Part shown: positions 27,084-36,014 of the stretch, one piece after another
Position numbering within the stretch: position 1 is the stretch's first letter
Layout of the letters: each line of letters begins with the position of its first letter
Source: Mariaggregatimicrobium sp964498785
Lineage (GTDB): Bacteria > Zhuqueibacterota > Zhuqueibacteria > Thermofontimicrobiales > Thiofontviventaceae
Reading direction: 5' to 3'
DNA: 64,000 nt
NCBI GenBank assembly: GCA_964498785.1
Contig: CAZCJL010000011.1
Location: forward strand, 1 to 64,000
Position numbers and translations under genes: made by a program
The notes under the pieces: model-generated
Databases searched by the model: none
Seen by the model: the letters and a program-made list of their open reading frames with translations, nothing else
Told to the model about the DNA's origin: nothing

Positions 27084-28082
27084 TTGAAAAAACTGAAAAT
27101 ATTTATATTTATTTTAAGTTTTTTCCATATTATCATTACCGGGTGCGTCAAAGACGCCGAACGGGACAATCCGCTCGATCCGAAGTCTGATTTATTTAAC
27201 GACCGGGGAACGATTCGCGGAAAAGTATATTCATATTATCAACCGTTTCGTCCGATCCATTATGCAGATATCATAATTCACCCCGATCATCACTGGACAA
27301 CATCGAACGAATACGGTGATTTTACGCTAACACAACTCCCGGCTGGTGATTACACGATTCATGTGCAAAAAGAAGGATACAGACCGGATTCTTTGAACAT
27401 GACGCTGAAACCAGGCGATAATACATATTTTCAGTTTAATTTAAATGGATTACCAGGTCTTGTCTCTAACAAAATCTCTATTGGACATATTAGTCGCTGG
27501 TGGCCAACAAACGATCTTTATACCATTAAAATTGAGGCCGAGGTATCTGACCCGGATGGTGTTGCTGATATTCAATCCGTACAATTAAGTATCCCAGACT
27601 ATGACATTCTTTTAGATCTGGATCGGACTCAGAATCCGGCTATTTTTTCATTAATGCTAAACGAAGAAGACCTGCCGCTATCAAGCGTTCACAAACTTCT
27701 GGGCTACCCGATGTATATCCACTTTCATGACCTGCCAGAATCGCATTGCACCACAGATGCTTTTTATGCTGCGCGTGTTATCGAAGATATTCCGACTCCC
27801 CTTTCACCAATCAGTCTGGCAATTGTTGATGGTCGCCCTACTCTTATCTGGCAAAAGACCCGATTACCATTTCCCTTTACTTATGACATCAATATTTATC
27901 GCATTGACCAGGGCATTAATACACTTGTCGGGCAATCGGCCGGGATTCCCTCGGATTCGCTTTCTTATCAAGTGCCAATCCTTTTGTCGGAAGGCACATA
28001 TTTCTGGACGTTAACCGTGAAAGATGAATTCGGAAACTGGAGTCGTTCCAAAGAAGCGGCATTTCAGGTGCAGAGTTTTTAA
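27084..28082 (+). CDS. Lipoprotein with carboxypeptidase-regulatory-like domain
   Basis: A 332-residue lipoprotein. The start is TTG with AGGAAAG upstream. A signal sequence ends in the lipobox IITGC (Cys about residue 21), followed by the FCB-typical ERDNPLDPKSD. Residues about 44-110 form a CarboxypepD_reg-like beta sandwich (GEYGDFTLTQLPAGDYTIHV-type turn, KEGYRPDS). The rest is beta-rich and Ig-like, ending in a fibronectin-like segment (GTYFWTLTVKDEFGNWS). Probably outer-membrane anchored. It lies between tex and the regulator-kinase pair in tight spacing and could be a sensor or target of that pair; this is only inference. Confidence 0.75.
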   Translation: MKKLKIFIFILSFFHIIITGCVKDAERDNPLDPKSDLFNDRGTIRGKVYSYYQPFRPIHYADIIIHPDHHWTTSNEYGDFTLTQLPAGDYTIHVQKEGYRPDSLNMTLKPGDNTYFQFNLNGLPGLVSNKISIGHISRWWPTNDLYTIKIEAEVSDPDGVADIQSVQLSIPDYDILLDLDRTQNPAIFSLMLNEEDLPLSSVHKLLGYPMYIHFHDLPESHCTTDAFYAARVIEDIPTPLSPISLAIVDGRPTLIWQKTRLPFPFTYDINIYRIDQGINTLVGQSAGIPSDSLSYQVPILLSEGTYFWTLTVKDEFGNWSRSKEAAFQVQSF

Positions 28083-28103
28083 AGATTGACAACATGGAAT
28101 AAT

Positions 28104-29600
28104 ATGACAGAAAATACGCTACATACACACATTCATGATCAGATGCCAATAGAGGCTTTGTCCAAAATAAGTTACGCGATCAATACACTGCAAGAGATTG
28201 ACACTTTGTTAGAAAAGATCATGGATATTGCCATTCAAACGCTGGGTGCGGAACGGGGTTTTATTTTATTATTGGATGACGATGGGAATTTTTCTGTTCG
28301 CACGGCTCGGAATATTTCCGACAATATCGCGATGGACTTAACAAAAATTTCCAATAGTGTGGTTCGTGAAGCTCTGGACGAAAACAAATCCATTTTATCG
28401 TATGATGTGCAGTCTGATGACCGATTTATTGGCGCTGAAAGTATTGTGCTTCAAAAAATTCAATCTGTGGCAGCAGTTCCGCTTACTCTGAAGCAGAATG
28501 CCATTGGCGTTATTTACCTGGACAGCATTCACCATCGCAGCGGATTTACAGAAGCCAGCCTGCCATTCTTGAAAGCATTTGCGCATCAAGCGGCAATTGC
28601 CATCGAGAATGCAAAATTTTATGAAACATTACGACTGGAAAATCGCCGATTGCGACAGGAAATTCAGGGGAAGAATAAATTTGATAAAATTATTGGCAAC
28701 AGCCCGGCTATGGAGCAGGTTTTTGATGTGATGAATAATATTTTAAACACTGACGCCACTGTCCTGATACAGGGTGAAAGTGGCACTGGCAAAGAATTAA
28801 TCGCTCGGGCATTGCATTATAATGGTTTGCGCAAAGACAAACCATTTCTGGCGCTGTTTTGCGGGGCGCTACCGGAAACGTTGATCGAAAGTGAATTGTT
28901 TGGTCATAAAAAAGGATCTTTTACCGGAGCCACATCCGACAAAAAAGGCTTATTCGAAGCGGCTTCGGAAGGAACGTTTTTACTGGATGAAGTTGGTGAT
29001 TTAACGCCCAAGATACAAATTCAATTATTGCGCATTCTTCAGGAAGGTGAAGTAAAGCGAATCGGAGAAAACCAGATTCGAAAGGTAAATGTTCGGATAA
29101 TCGCTGCGACAAACAGAGACCTGTACCAGGAAGTAAAACAAGGCAATTTTCGCGAAGATCTCTATTATCGCCTAAATGTTATCCCGATCAGGGTTCCGCC
29201 GCTACGGGAACGAGGCAAAGACATTACAGTGCTGGCGCATCATTTTTTAGATAAATATGCCAATCGATTTAATAAAGCGCTGGAAGGCTTTTCTCCGGAA
29301 GCGTTAAAACTTATCATAACCTATCACTGGCCGGGAAATGTTCGTGAACTGGAAAACATAATCGAACGGGCTGTAGTTATGACAAAAGAATCATTGATTC
29401 AGCCGTCTAATTTACAATTGCCGCAGGCGGATTTTGAGATACAAGTGGGAACAACGCTGAAAGATTTTGAGAAACAATTGGTTATGAAAACGTTGAACAG
29501 CACGAATCAAAATATTACAGAGACTGCAAAAATTTTGGACGTTTCCCGGCGCTGGCTTCATTATCGGTTAAAAGAATGGGCTAATGAAGAGAATAGATAA
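28104..29600 (+). CDS. GAF-domain sigma54-dependent transcriptional activator
   Basis: A regulator of about 498 residues. Residues 15-185 are a GAF sensor (ILLLDDDGNFSVRTARN, VAAVPLTLKQNAIGVIYLD). The AAA+ domain (about 205-430) has Walker A GESGTGKELIARALH, a sigma54 loop reading GSFTGA, Walker B GTFLLDEVGDL and NFREDLYYRLNVIP. A FIS-type helix-turn-helix closes the protein (ITETAKILDVSRRWLHYRL). It activates sigma54 promoters in response to a small ligand or redox signal bound by GAF. Its last 17 bases overlap the Ser/Thr kinase gene. A candidate sigma54 promoter lies right after that kinase, at 31241. The ATG at 28104 is preferred over a TTG at 28086. Confidence 0.9.
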   Translation: MTENTLHTHIHDQMPIEALSKISYAINTLQEIDTLLEKIMDIAIQTLGAERGFILLLDDDGNFSVRTARNISDNIAMDLTKISNSVVREALDENKSILSYDVQSDDRFIGAESIVLQKIQSVAAVPLTLKQNAIGVIYLDSIHHRSGFTEASLPFLKAFAHQAAIAIENAKFYETLRLENRRLRQEIQGKNKFDKIIGNSPAMEQVFDVMNNILNTDATVLIQGESGTGKELIARALHYNGLRKDKPFLALFCGALPETLIESELFGHKKGSFTGATSDKKGLFEAASEGTFLLDEVGDLTPKIQIQLLRILQEGEVKRIGENQIRKVNVRIIAATNRDLYQEVKQGNFREDLYYRLNVIPIRVPPLRERGKDITVLAHHFLDKYANRFNKALEGFSPEALKLIITYHWPGNVRELENIIERAVVMTKESLIQPSNLQLPQADFEIQVGTTLKDFEKQLVMKTLNSTNQNITETAKILDVSRRWLHYRLKEWANEENR

Positions 29601-31236
29601 GTATCACATATTTGCTGAAATACATAAAGGACCAATCACGACGCTTTATAAAGCGTTTCATCCGCAACTGGATCGCGTCGTACTCATCAAGCAGTTAAAT
29701 CCGGAATATATCGGGGATAACGAAATATGCAGCCGATTTCAACAGGAAGGACTCATTACGGCAAAGATCAACCATCCGAATGTGATTGGTATTTATGATT
29801 ACAGTGATAAAAAATACAGCCCGTTCATTGTCATGGAATTCATTGAAGGAATTTCGCTGGCAGAAGTTATCACGAAATACGCATCGCTACCGGTTGATAT
29901 TGTCATCACTATTTTAAATTCAATGTGCCGTGGAATACAGGCGCTACACAAAAAGAATTACCTTCATCGGGATATCAAACCGGCAAACACGCTGATTTCC
30001 GGAGAGGGGCAGGTAAAAATTGGTGATTTTGGATTTGCTGAAAGCCGGTCACTGGCCGGGGATCAGATATTGGGAACAGCAGAATACATAGCGCCGGAAT
30101 ATATTCTTTCGAAGGAAGTGGATGAACATAGTGATATTTTTTCCATGGGTGTTATTTTCTATGAATTGCTCTCTGGTGAAAATCCGTTCCGGGCAACGAC
30201 CACAGAGGCGTGTTTTAAAAAAATTGTCAATTTTGATCCGGTTTCTATTAAAATAATTTGTCCGAAATTACCGGATGAATTGGCGAAATTATGCATGCGA
30301 ATGTTGGAAAAATCGGCTGAAAGGCGACCTTCTTCTGTGGACCAAATAATTCAAACATTTGGTTCATTTACTAAAAAAATTGATAAAGACGCGATTACCG
30401 ATTTTTTTCAAAACCCGAATCAATATGAAGAAACGTTAATGACAAGTGAATCCGGTCAGCCAGAACCAGAGGCGCCTGTCAAAACAGCGAAACCGCATCG
30501 AGGAAAAATAATTTGGCTATCAATAAGCATGATTGGATTTTTGACTATCATCTTAATAATGTTTAAAATAATTGATCCGAAAAAACAAAATAATCATGGC
30601 GAAAACCTGGCGACTCCTCATATTCCGGATAAAGATTCAGTAACATACGCAAAAGAAATAACGACTTCACCTGTTACTAAAATTGATTCCGCGATGCATG
30701 GGGAAATTGAAAAACCGTCGACTGAATTGAATGAACTAAATCGAATATCGAGCCAACGCGAATTATCAAAAAATAGTTCGGATTCTAAAACTGAAGACAG
30801 CACGACACGAACAATTCAAATTACAATTAATACTGATCCGCGGGCATGGTTAATTATAAATGATGATACCGTTGGAATTACACCGGTTTCCTATCCTGTT
30901 GAATCTGTTCCGACAACACTGAATACAAAGATCAATAATCCTGGATTTCCTGAAATTGATAAGAAAATTGAAATAGCTGAACAAACGGATCAGGAATTTG
31001 CCTTTTCATTGTGGGAGGAAGTCGGTTATTTGAAAGTGACAATAAATCCCTGGGGACAAATATGGATCGATGGCGATTCCGTCGACGTGACGCCACGGCC
31101 GCATCCAATCATTCTTTCCAGGGGACTGCATGTGCTCGAAATCAGGCATCCGGCGAGCAAAAGTATTTTAGAGAACATTTACATCGCACCTGGAGACACT
31201 TTAACGAAAACTTATCAGCTTAAGCACGTGCGCTAA
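29584..31236 (+). CDS. Ser/Thr protein kinase with PEGA-like tail
   Basis: A 550-residue transmembrane kinase. The Hanks-type domain (about 8-265) keeps the catalytic Lys (VVLIKQLN), HRDIKPANTL, DFGFAES and GTAEYIAPE. A single membrane helix lies at about 306-326 (IIWLSISMIGFLTIILIMF). Outside are a Ser/Thr-rich linker and two PEGA-like beta modules (about 410-480 and 480-550; LKVTINPWGQIWIDGD, HPIILSRGLHVLEIRHP), which bind wall or surface ligands in other proteins. It overlaps the sigma54 activator by 17 bp, so kinase and activator are co-translated; phosphorylation of the activator by the kinase is a plausible inference. Confidence 0.9.
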   Translation: MKRIDKYHIFAEIHKGPITTLYKAFHPQLDRVVLIKQLNPEYIGDNEICSRFQQEGLITAKINHPNVIGIYDYSDKKYSPFIVMEFIEGISLAEVITKYASLPVDIVITILNSMCRGIQALHKKNYLHRDIKPANTLISGEGQVKIGDFGFAESRSLAGDQILGTAEYIAPEYILSKEVDEHSDIFSMGVIFYELLSGENPFRATTTEACFKKIVNFDPVSIKIICPKLPDELAKLCMRMLEKSAERRPSSVDQIIQTFGSFTKKIDKDAITDFFQNPNQYEETLMTSESGQPEPEAPVKTAKPHRGKIIWLSISMIGFLTIILIMFKIIDPKKQNNHGENLATPHIPDKDSVTYAKEITTSPVTKIDSAMHGEIEKPSTELNELNRISSQRELSKNSSDSKTEDSTTRTIQITINTDPRAWLIINDDTVGITPVSYPVESVPTTLNTKINNPGFPEIDKKIEIAEQTDQEFAFSLWEEVGYLKVTINPWGQIWIDGDSVDVTPRPHPIILSRGLHVLEIRHPASKSILENIYIAPGDTLTKTYQLKHVR

Positions 31237-31240
31237 ATCA

Positions 31241-31254
31241 GGCATAGATGTTGC
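31241..31254 (+). promoter_or_regulatory. Candidate sigma54 promoter of the Kelch/T9SS gene
   Basis: GGCATAGATGTTGC gives GG and GC exactly 10 nt apart and is followed by T, matching the -24/-12 pattern (GGCAC-N5-TTGC) apart from one base in the first box. It lies 58 nt before the ATG at 31313 and directly after the activator-kinase pair. Confidence 0.5.
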
Positions 31255-31312
31255 TTTGATCAAGACTTATGAAGTAAAGTTTTTATAAGCTTTAATAACG
31301 GAAATTTTTCGT

Positions 31313-32569
31313 ATGAAAAAATTTATCGCCACAACTATCCTTTTATTTATTTTTTGTAATGTCTATCCACAGGCTAACGATTGGATGAAAAAAACTCCCA
31401 TGCCAACGGCACGACATGGGATGTGCTCAGTTATCTATGATGACATGATATGGATTATTGGCGGACAGGATAGCGATGGCAATATATTAAACAGCGTTCA
31501 ATGTTATCTTCCTTTTGAGGATAGATGGGAATCAAATATTCCACCACTATTGCACGGTCGATCAAATGCGGCTGCTGTTGTTTGTCAGGATAAAATTTTT
31601 GTCATTGGTGGAAGAGACAAAGAAAACAGGGCGTTACGTTCTGTTGAGTACTACTCTTCTGAAGCGAACGAGTGGAAATTCGCAGGGGATATGAATATGG
31701 CTCGCGAAGCTTTGACTGCCGTGGTTCTTCATAACACGATGTTCGCTATCGGAGGTTTCAGCATCGATGCAACCAATCTTTCTGATGTGGAATATTGGGA
31801 TACAACCAACGGAAAATGGGAATTTTATCCGAAATGGACGCTTTCGCATCCACGCGTTTCCATGGTGACTGTGGTCGTAAACGATGCGGCATACACCCTC
31901 GGTGGAACGTATTTTGGGCCTGTCAGTTTCGTGGAACGATTCTCGCTGGCGAGGGGAACAGAGGTCCGCTCCAGTATGCCAAGTCCGCGTTTTAATTTTG
32001 CCGCAGTGGCTGTGGAAGATACAATTTTCGTTATCGGCGGAAGCAGTACAGCCGATTTATCATCAACGGTTGATAAATATGTAACGACAACAGATAGCTG
32101 GATAGCGGAAAAACGCCAAACCAATATAGGACGTTCGGGGTTGGCAGCCGAATATTTTGGCAGTACGCTTTTCATTTTTGGCGGAACAGATGATAACGGT
32201 GAAGTGCTCAATATTGTACAAGCTATTAAAATTGGACAGGAATCCACAACTGTTGTTGAACACAATTCTTCCGTACCTCAGGAATTTCAGTTACTTCAAA
32301 ACTTTCCCAATCCATTTAATAATCAAACTGTTATTCCCGTTATCATTAGTAATAATCTCTCAGCAGAATCGATGGAGATTGATATTTTGAATGTTCACGG
32401 TCGAATAATTAAAACGTTTCACCTGTCTGGTCTTCCTGCTGGTGAACATCGGATTATTTGGAATGGGAAAGATAACTGCGGAAATAATATCGCCAGTGGT
32501 CTTTACTTTTACAGAATGAAAACAAACGAAAATCAAGTAACTTCTCGTAAAATGATGTTACTACATTAA
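31313..32569 (+). CDS. Secreted Kelch-repeat protein with T9SS sorting domain
   Basis: A 418-residue protein with a signal peptide (MKKFIATTILLFIFCNVYPQ). Five to six Kelch repeats cover residues about 30-310, each with the IIGG or VIGG core and a later Trp (WIIGGQDSDGN, FVIGGRDKENR, FAIGGFSID, FVIGGSSTA, FIFGGTDDNGE), predicting a beta propeller. The last 85 residues are a T9SS type A sorting domain (LLQNFPNPFNNQTVI, then DILNVHGRIIKTF and GLYFYRMK). The protein should be exported through the outer membrane. It is preceded by the candidate sigma54 promoter. Confidence 0.88.
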   Translation: MKKFIATTILLFIFCNVYPQANDWMKKTPMPTARHGMCSVIYDDMIWIIGGQDSDGNILNSVQCYLPFEDRWESNIPPLLHGRSNAAAVVCQDKIFVIGGRDKENRALRSVEYYSSEANEWKFAGDMNMAREALTAVVLHNTMFAIGGFSIDATNLSDVEYWDTTNGKWEFYPKWTLSHPRVSMVTVVVNDAAYTLGGTYFGPVSFVERFSLARGTEVRSSMPSPRFNFAAVAVEDTIFVIGGSSTADLSSTVDKYVTTTDSWIAEKRQTNIGRSGLAAEYFGSTLFIFGGTDDNGEVLNIVQAIKIGQESTTVVEHNSSVPQEFQLLQNFPNPFNNQTVIPVIISNNLSAESMEIDILNVHGRIIKTFHLSGLPAGEHRIIWNGKDNCGNNIASGLYFYRMKTNENQVTSRKMMLLH

Positions 32570-32586
32570 GTTTCGATAGGTTAAAA

Positions 32587-33375
32587 ATGCATAATCGATG
32601 GCTTTTCATTATTTCTCTAACAGTTTTATTATGCGCCAGTGCTGTTTTTTGCCAAATCATTGACAAAAAGGTCACTCAGGCAATTCAGGCTTTTGAACAA
32701 TTAGACTATCAAACTGCAAAAACACTGGCAGAGCAAATACTTAAATCATGGCAAAATTATAACATCAATGAATTGGTGGAAATTCATAAAATATCAGGAG
32801 TTATCTATTTTTCATCTGGTAACCTGAATGACGCCAAAAGCCAATTCGAGCAGGCATTGTCTTTAAATACTAAAGCCGAACTGGACTCAGTTCTAATATC
32901 TCCAAAAATTATTTCATTTTATAACAAAGTAAAATCAGAATTTACTTTTACAGAATCTCAGCCTTCGGATATACGATACGTGCTGGTAGTGGATAAAAGG
33001 CCTTCAGCCACAGTTCGATCTTTTTTTCTCCCTGGCTGGGGACAAATTTACAAAGGACATAAGAAGAAGGGATATTTTCTTGCCGCTGCAACCGGTTTTA
33101 GCCTGATTACGTGGGGAACTCTTTATACCCTGCAGGAAAATGCACATGATGCCTATCTTGATGCCACGCTCCCATCTGTTATTGAAGATAAATATGACCG
33201 TTACAATCAATTATATAAAGCACAGCAAATCAGTGCCATTGTCGCAGGATTTTTCTGGTTCTACTCTGTGACTGACGCCCTTCTCTGTCCATCTCCTGAA
33301 AAACCACGCTCTTTGTCGGTTGTACCATCTATTTCACGGGATTCTGTTTCTCTTACGGCAGTCCTTAATTTTTAA
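32587..33375 (+). CDS. DUF5683-domain membrane protein with TPR-like N-terminus
   Basis: A 262-residue protein. A signal sequence (about residues 1-22) is followed by a short TPR-like helical region (SGNLNDAKSQFEQALSLN), then the DUF5683 signature RSFFLPGWGQIYKGHKKKGY and further hydrophobic segments (GFSLITWGTLYTL, QISAIVAGFFWFYSVTDALL). This domain is widespread in FCB bacteria and its function is not known. It is 17 bp after the Kelch gene and likely on the same transcript. Confidence 0.75.
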   Translation: MHNRWLFIISLTVLLCASAVFCQIIDKKVTQAIQAFEQLDYQTAKTLAEQILKSWQNYNINELVEIHKISGVIYFSSGNLNDAKSQFEQALSLNTKAELDSVLISPKIISFYNKVKSEFTFTESQPSDIRYVLVVDKRPSATVRSFFLPGWGQIYKGHKKKGYFLAAATGFSLITWGTLYTLQENAHDAYLDATLPSVIEDKYDRYNQLYKAQQISAIVAGFFWFYSVTDALLCPSPEKPRSLSVVPSISRDSVSLTAVLNF

Positions 33376-33386
33376 ACCTATAATAA

Positions 33387-33418
33387 AACCTCCCGTGACT
33401 CATGGGTCACGGAAGGTT
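33387..33418. terminator. Hairpin between convergent genes
   Basis: CCGTGAC (33393-33399) pairs with GTCACGG (33406-33412) around a 6-nt loop. The stem extends after one mismatch to AACCT (33387-33391) against AGGTT (33414-33418). It lies 11 nt after the DUF5683 stop and faces the trpB2 gene from the other side. No long T-run is present. Confidence 0.55.
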
Positions 33419-33530
33419 AAGTATCAACAAAGCATATTTTGCACAGAAGCGTGAAAAACGTGCACGCATCGCAGCGCGAAATAGGAGTGAAAATGTTCTA
33501 CCGCCACAAATTTCGCTGTAAACGAATTGC

Positions 33531-34895
33531 TTATTCAGCTTTCGGATAATCTTTGATTAAATCGATAGCCTTTTGAATTTCCTGCTCTGGTAATTCATGA
33601 GCAGATAATTTTTTGGCAAAATACGCATCGTATGCAGACATATCAAAATGACCATGTCCGCTAAGGTTAAACAGGATCACCTTTGAGGACCCCTCTTCTT
33701 TAACCTTTAATGCCTCATCGATCGCAGAACGAACGGCATGGGCTGATTCCGGGGCCGGAATAAATCCCTCGGATCGAGCGAAAGTTATTGCCGCTTCATA
33801 AATCTTGATTTGATCGTAGGCAACCGGTTCAATATGTTTTTCTTTCACCAGATGACTGACAGTAGGAGCCATACCATGATATCGTAATCCGCCTGCATGA
33901 ATTGCCGGGGGAACAAATGAATGTCCCAATGTATACATAGCAAGTAGCGGAGTCGTCATTGCCAAATCACCGAAATCATAAGCAAAAGGCCCTCTGGTCA
34001 AAGTAGGACACGATGACGGTTCAACTGCAATCACTCGCATATTTTTTCCGGCAAATTTGTCTGCCAGGAACGGAAAACTTAATCCGGCAAAATTGCTTCC
34101 GCCACCGACACATCCGATAACAATATCCGGGTAATCTCCGAAAATTTCCATCTGCTTTTTGGCTTCCAGGCCAATGACTGTTTGATGAAGCATGACATGA
34201 TTGAGAACGCTTCCCAGCGAATATTTCGTATCATCACGCTTGGCAGCGTCTTCCACTGCCTCGCTAATGGCAATTCCAAGGCTTCCGGGTGAGTCTGGAT
34301 TTTCAGCAAGTACTTGCCGGCCGGCTTCAGTATCTTCACTCGGGCTCGGAACCACCGTGGCTCCCCAGGCTTGAATTAATGACCGACGATATGGCTTTTG
34401 TTGATAACTCACCTTTACCATATAAACCTTGCATTCAATATTAAAAAAGTTACATGCAAGACTGAGTGCGCTTCCCCACTGGCCTGCGCCGGTTTCTGTA
34501 CTAATTCGCTTAACCCCTTCCTGTTTATTGTAATACGCTTGTGCAATTGCTGTATTTGGTTTATGACTTCCTGCCGGACTTACACCCTCGTATTTATAAT
34601 AAATTTTTGCCGTGGTATCCAGAACTTTTTCCAAATTTCTTGCTCTGTAAAGGGGAGATGGCCGCCAGATACGGTAAATATCCAGAATTTCATCCGGAAT
34701 TTCGATCCACTTTTCCTGACTAACTTCTTGCTTTATGAGCTCCATCGGAAATAATGGCGCTAAATCTTCAGGTCCGATAGGTTTTTTTGTACCAGGATGT
34801 AACGGTGGAAGCATTGGTTTTGGTAAATCTGATAAAATGTTGTACCATCTTGTCGGCAGGTCTTTTTCCTCTAAAACGATTTTTCTTGGTTCCAT
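33531..34895 (-). CDS. trpB2: TrpB2-type tryptophan synthase beta chain
   Basis: A 454-residue PLP enzyme of the long TrpB2 branch, about 55 residues longer than ordinary TrpB. The N-terminal extension (PTRWYNILSDLPKPMLPPLH) is typical of the branch. The PLP Lys lies in AGSHKPNTAIAQA; the substrate loop is STETGAGQWGSALS and the phosphate cup is GCVGGGSNFAG. TrpB2 enzymes are reported to use O-phospho-L-serine with indole, rather than serine, and generally do not pair with TrpA. GGAG precedes the ATG. It lies 33 bp after the SerK-like gene and is under the Trp leader at 35800-35980. No trpA is nearby. Confidence 0.92.
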   Translation of the reverse strand: MEPRKIVLEEKDLPTRWYNILSDLPKPMLPPLHPGTKKPIGPEDLAPLFPMELIKQEVSQEKWIEIPDEILDIYRIWRPSPLYRARNLEKVLDTTAKIYYKYEGVSPAGSHKPNTAIAQAYYNKQEGVKRISTETGAGQWGSALSLACNFFNIECKVYMVKVSYQQKPYRRSLIQAWGATVVPSPSEDTEAGRQVLAENPDSPGSLGIAISEAVEDAAKRDDTKYSLGSVLNHVMLHQTVIGLEAKKQMEIFGDYPDIVIGCVGGGSNFAGLSFPFLADKFAGKNMRVIAVEPSSCPTLTRGPFAYDFGDLAMTTPLLAMYTLGHSFVPPAIHAGGLRYHGMAPTVSHLVKEKHIEPVAYDQIKIYEAAITFARSEGFIPAPESAHAVRSAIDEALKVKEEGSSKVILFNLSGHGHFDMSAYDAYFAKKLSAHELPEQEIQKAIDLIKDYPKAE

Positions 34896-34928
34896 AATCG
34901 TCTCCTTTTGGTTAGAATTAATAGTTAT

Positions 34929-35780
34929 TTATTCATCAAACAAAAAAGTGGGTTCATAATAAAACCGAATCGATTTTTCCTTTACCTGAAGTTTTATCCG
35001 CTCCTGAAGCCAATGATTTTTTTCTTCAACAGGCGCTTCAAACCTTAAAATATCCAACGGGACATTCAGCCGCAATGCTCTTTTCGGTAGAATTATGCGC
35101 GTAATCCCACTCGGTAACTTGTAATTATTTTTTACAATTTGTACCAATTCATTTTTAGAAAATTTCTTAAAGCAAACGACTGCACAGAAGTTAGGGTAAT
35201 TCGTTTTTAAATGCATTAAATTGGTGTAACTCACCCGATCCATATTGGCAAATCCGCTATAAATTTTAGTGATTTTTTTCAACAATTCCACTTTTTGGAA
35301 GATATCCCAGTCTGCTGAAATTTTGTAAAGCTCCATATCAGCAAACTGGATTTGACATAACAAATCAGAATCATTTTTCAGGTCTAATATTCCAGAGGTA
35401 TCCAGGGTAATTGATAGTCCATCAATTGCTTTTAATTTTTCTAAAAATTGTTCTTTTGTAAATTTTTCGACAGCGTGATGCCAATGCAAGAAAAGCAGCT
35501 TTTCATCAAACAGATCGACCTTTTGAACAACAACATCTCTAATGCCAAGACTTTTTAGAGCTGTCATCCTGTTTGCACCATCAAGAAGAATGTAGCGAGA
35601 ATTATCCTCATAGTAGCCAACCATTGGTGGATTTTTAAGACGTCCATCTTTACTCAGATAAATTACAAGCGAAGAAGAGCGTTCAACATCCGGATCTTCA
35701 TGAAATACAACCTGGTCCAAGGAAACAATCTCAAGCTCCGGTAGTTCTCCGATTTCTAACTGATGATTATTTAAATTCAC
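34929..35780 (-). CDS. SbnI/SerK-like ParB-fold protein, putative free-serine kinase
   Basis: A 283-residue protein of the ParB/sulfiredoxin-like fold. The order matches SbnI and archaeal SerK: HEDPD (Glu corresponding to the catalytic acidic residue after the first strand), LKNPPMVGYY, RYILLDGANRMTALKSLG (the phosphate-binding DGxxR), then a C-terminal helical part. In SbnI and SerK this fold phosphorylates free L-serine with ADP or ATP to O-phosphoserine. It lacks ParB DNA-binding and CTP-switch domains. The start is placed at GTG 35780, where GGAGG (35786-35790) is five bases upstream; an ATG at 35792 lies over that site. It is the first gene behind the Trp attenuator and precedes trpB2, so supplying O-phosphoserine to TrpB2 is the most economical reading. 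The kinase activity is inferred. Confidence 0.7.
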   Translation of the reverse strand: MNLNNHQLEIGELPELEIVSLDQVVFHEDPDVERSSSLVIYLSKDGRLKNPPMVGYYEDNSRYILLDGANRMTALKSLGIRDVVVQKVDLFDEKLLFLHWHHAVEKFTKEQFLEKLKAIDGLSITLDTSGILDLKNDSDLLCQIQFADMELYKISADWDIFQKVELLKKITKIYSGFANMDRVSYTNLMHLKTNYPNFCAVVCFKKFSKNELVQIVKNNYKLPSGITRIILPKRALRLNVPLDILRFEAPVEEKNHWLQERIKLQVKEKSIRFYYEPTFLFDE

Positions 35781-35807
35781 TAATTCCTCCATATTACTGT
35801 TAATAAT

Positions 35808-35837
35808 AAAAAAGCCCACTAACTGCTTAGTGGGCTT
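35808..35837 (-). terminator. Attenuator terminator of the serK-like/trpB2 operon
   Basis: On the minus strand, AAGCCCACTAA (35837-35827), loop GCAG and TTAGTGGGCTT (35822-35812) form a perfect 11-bp stem followed by T at 35811-35808. An upstream segment TTTAGTGGG (35902-35894, inside the leader peptide) repeats the 3' arm core and can pair with the 5' arm instead (35894-35901 with 35827-35834), giving an antiterminator. It lies between the leader peptide and the serK-like gene. Confidence 0.9.
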
Positions 35838-35869
35838 ACTTCATTTTTATTTAAAATTTCGACTTCTAC

Positions 35870-35980
35870 TCAAAAAAAAATAAACGGACGCAACCCACTA
35901 AATACAGTCCACCACCACCAGCGCCAACTTACGTTAACTCTGTTTGACAGTGCTGCTATTTTAGATGGATTATAATTCAT
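35870..35980 (-). CDS. Trp-rich leader peptide (transcription attenuation), 36 aa
   Basis: Starts at ATG 35980 with AGG seven bases upstream, and ends TGA at 35870. The product contains VSWRWWWWTVF: Trp at residues 19 and 21-24, five of 36 residues, against about 1 percent normally. The run is followed within three codons by the antiterminator segment, and the intrinsic terminator lies 33 nt beyond the stop. This is the arrangement of ribosome-mediated tryptophan attenuation as in enterobacterial trpL, though the sequence is unrelated. Ribosome stalling at the Trp codons when charged tRNA-Trp is scarce would leave the antiterminator free and allow transcription into the serK-like and trpB2 genes. 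Confidence 0.88.
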   Translation of the reverse strand: MNYNPSKIAALSNRVNVSWRWWWWTVFSGLRPFIFF

Positions 35981-36014
35981 TTGATACCTGGTTTTCAATT
36001 TTTTTATTAGTAGT

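Noticed and set aside
34929..35780. ParB chromosome-partition protein or ParB-type nuclease
   Set aside because: It has only the ParB/sulfiredoxin fold with SbnI/SerK-like order, no helix-turn-helix or CTP motif, and no parA nearby.
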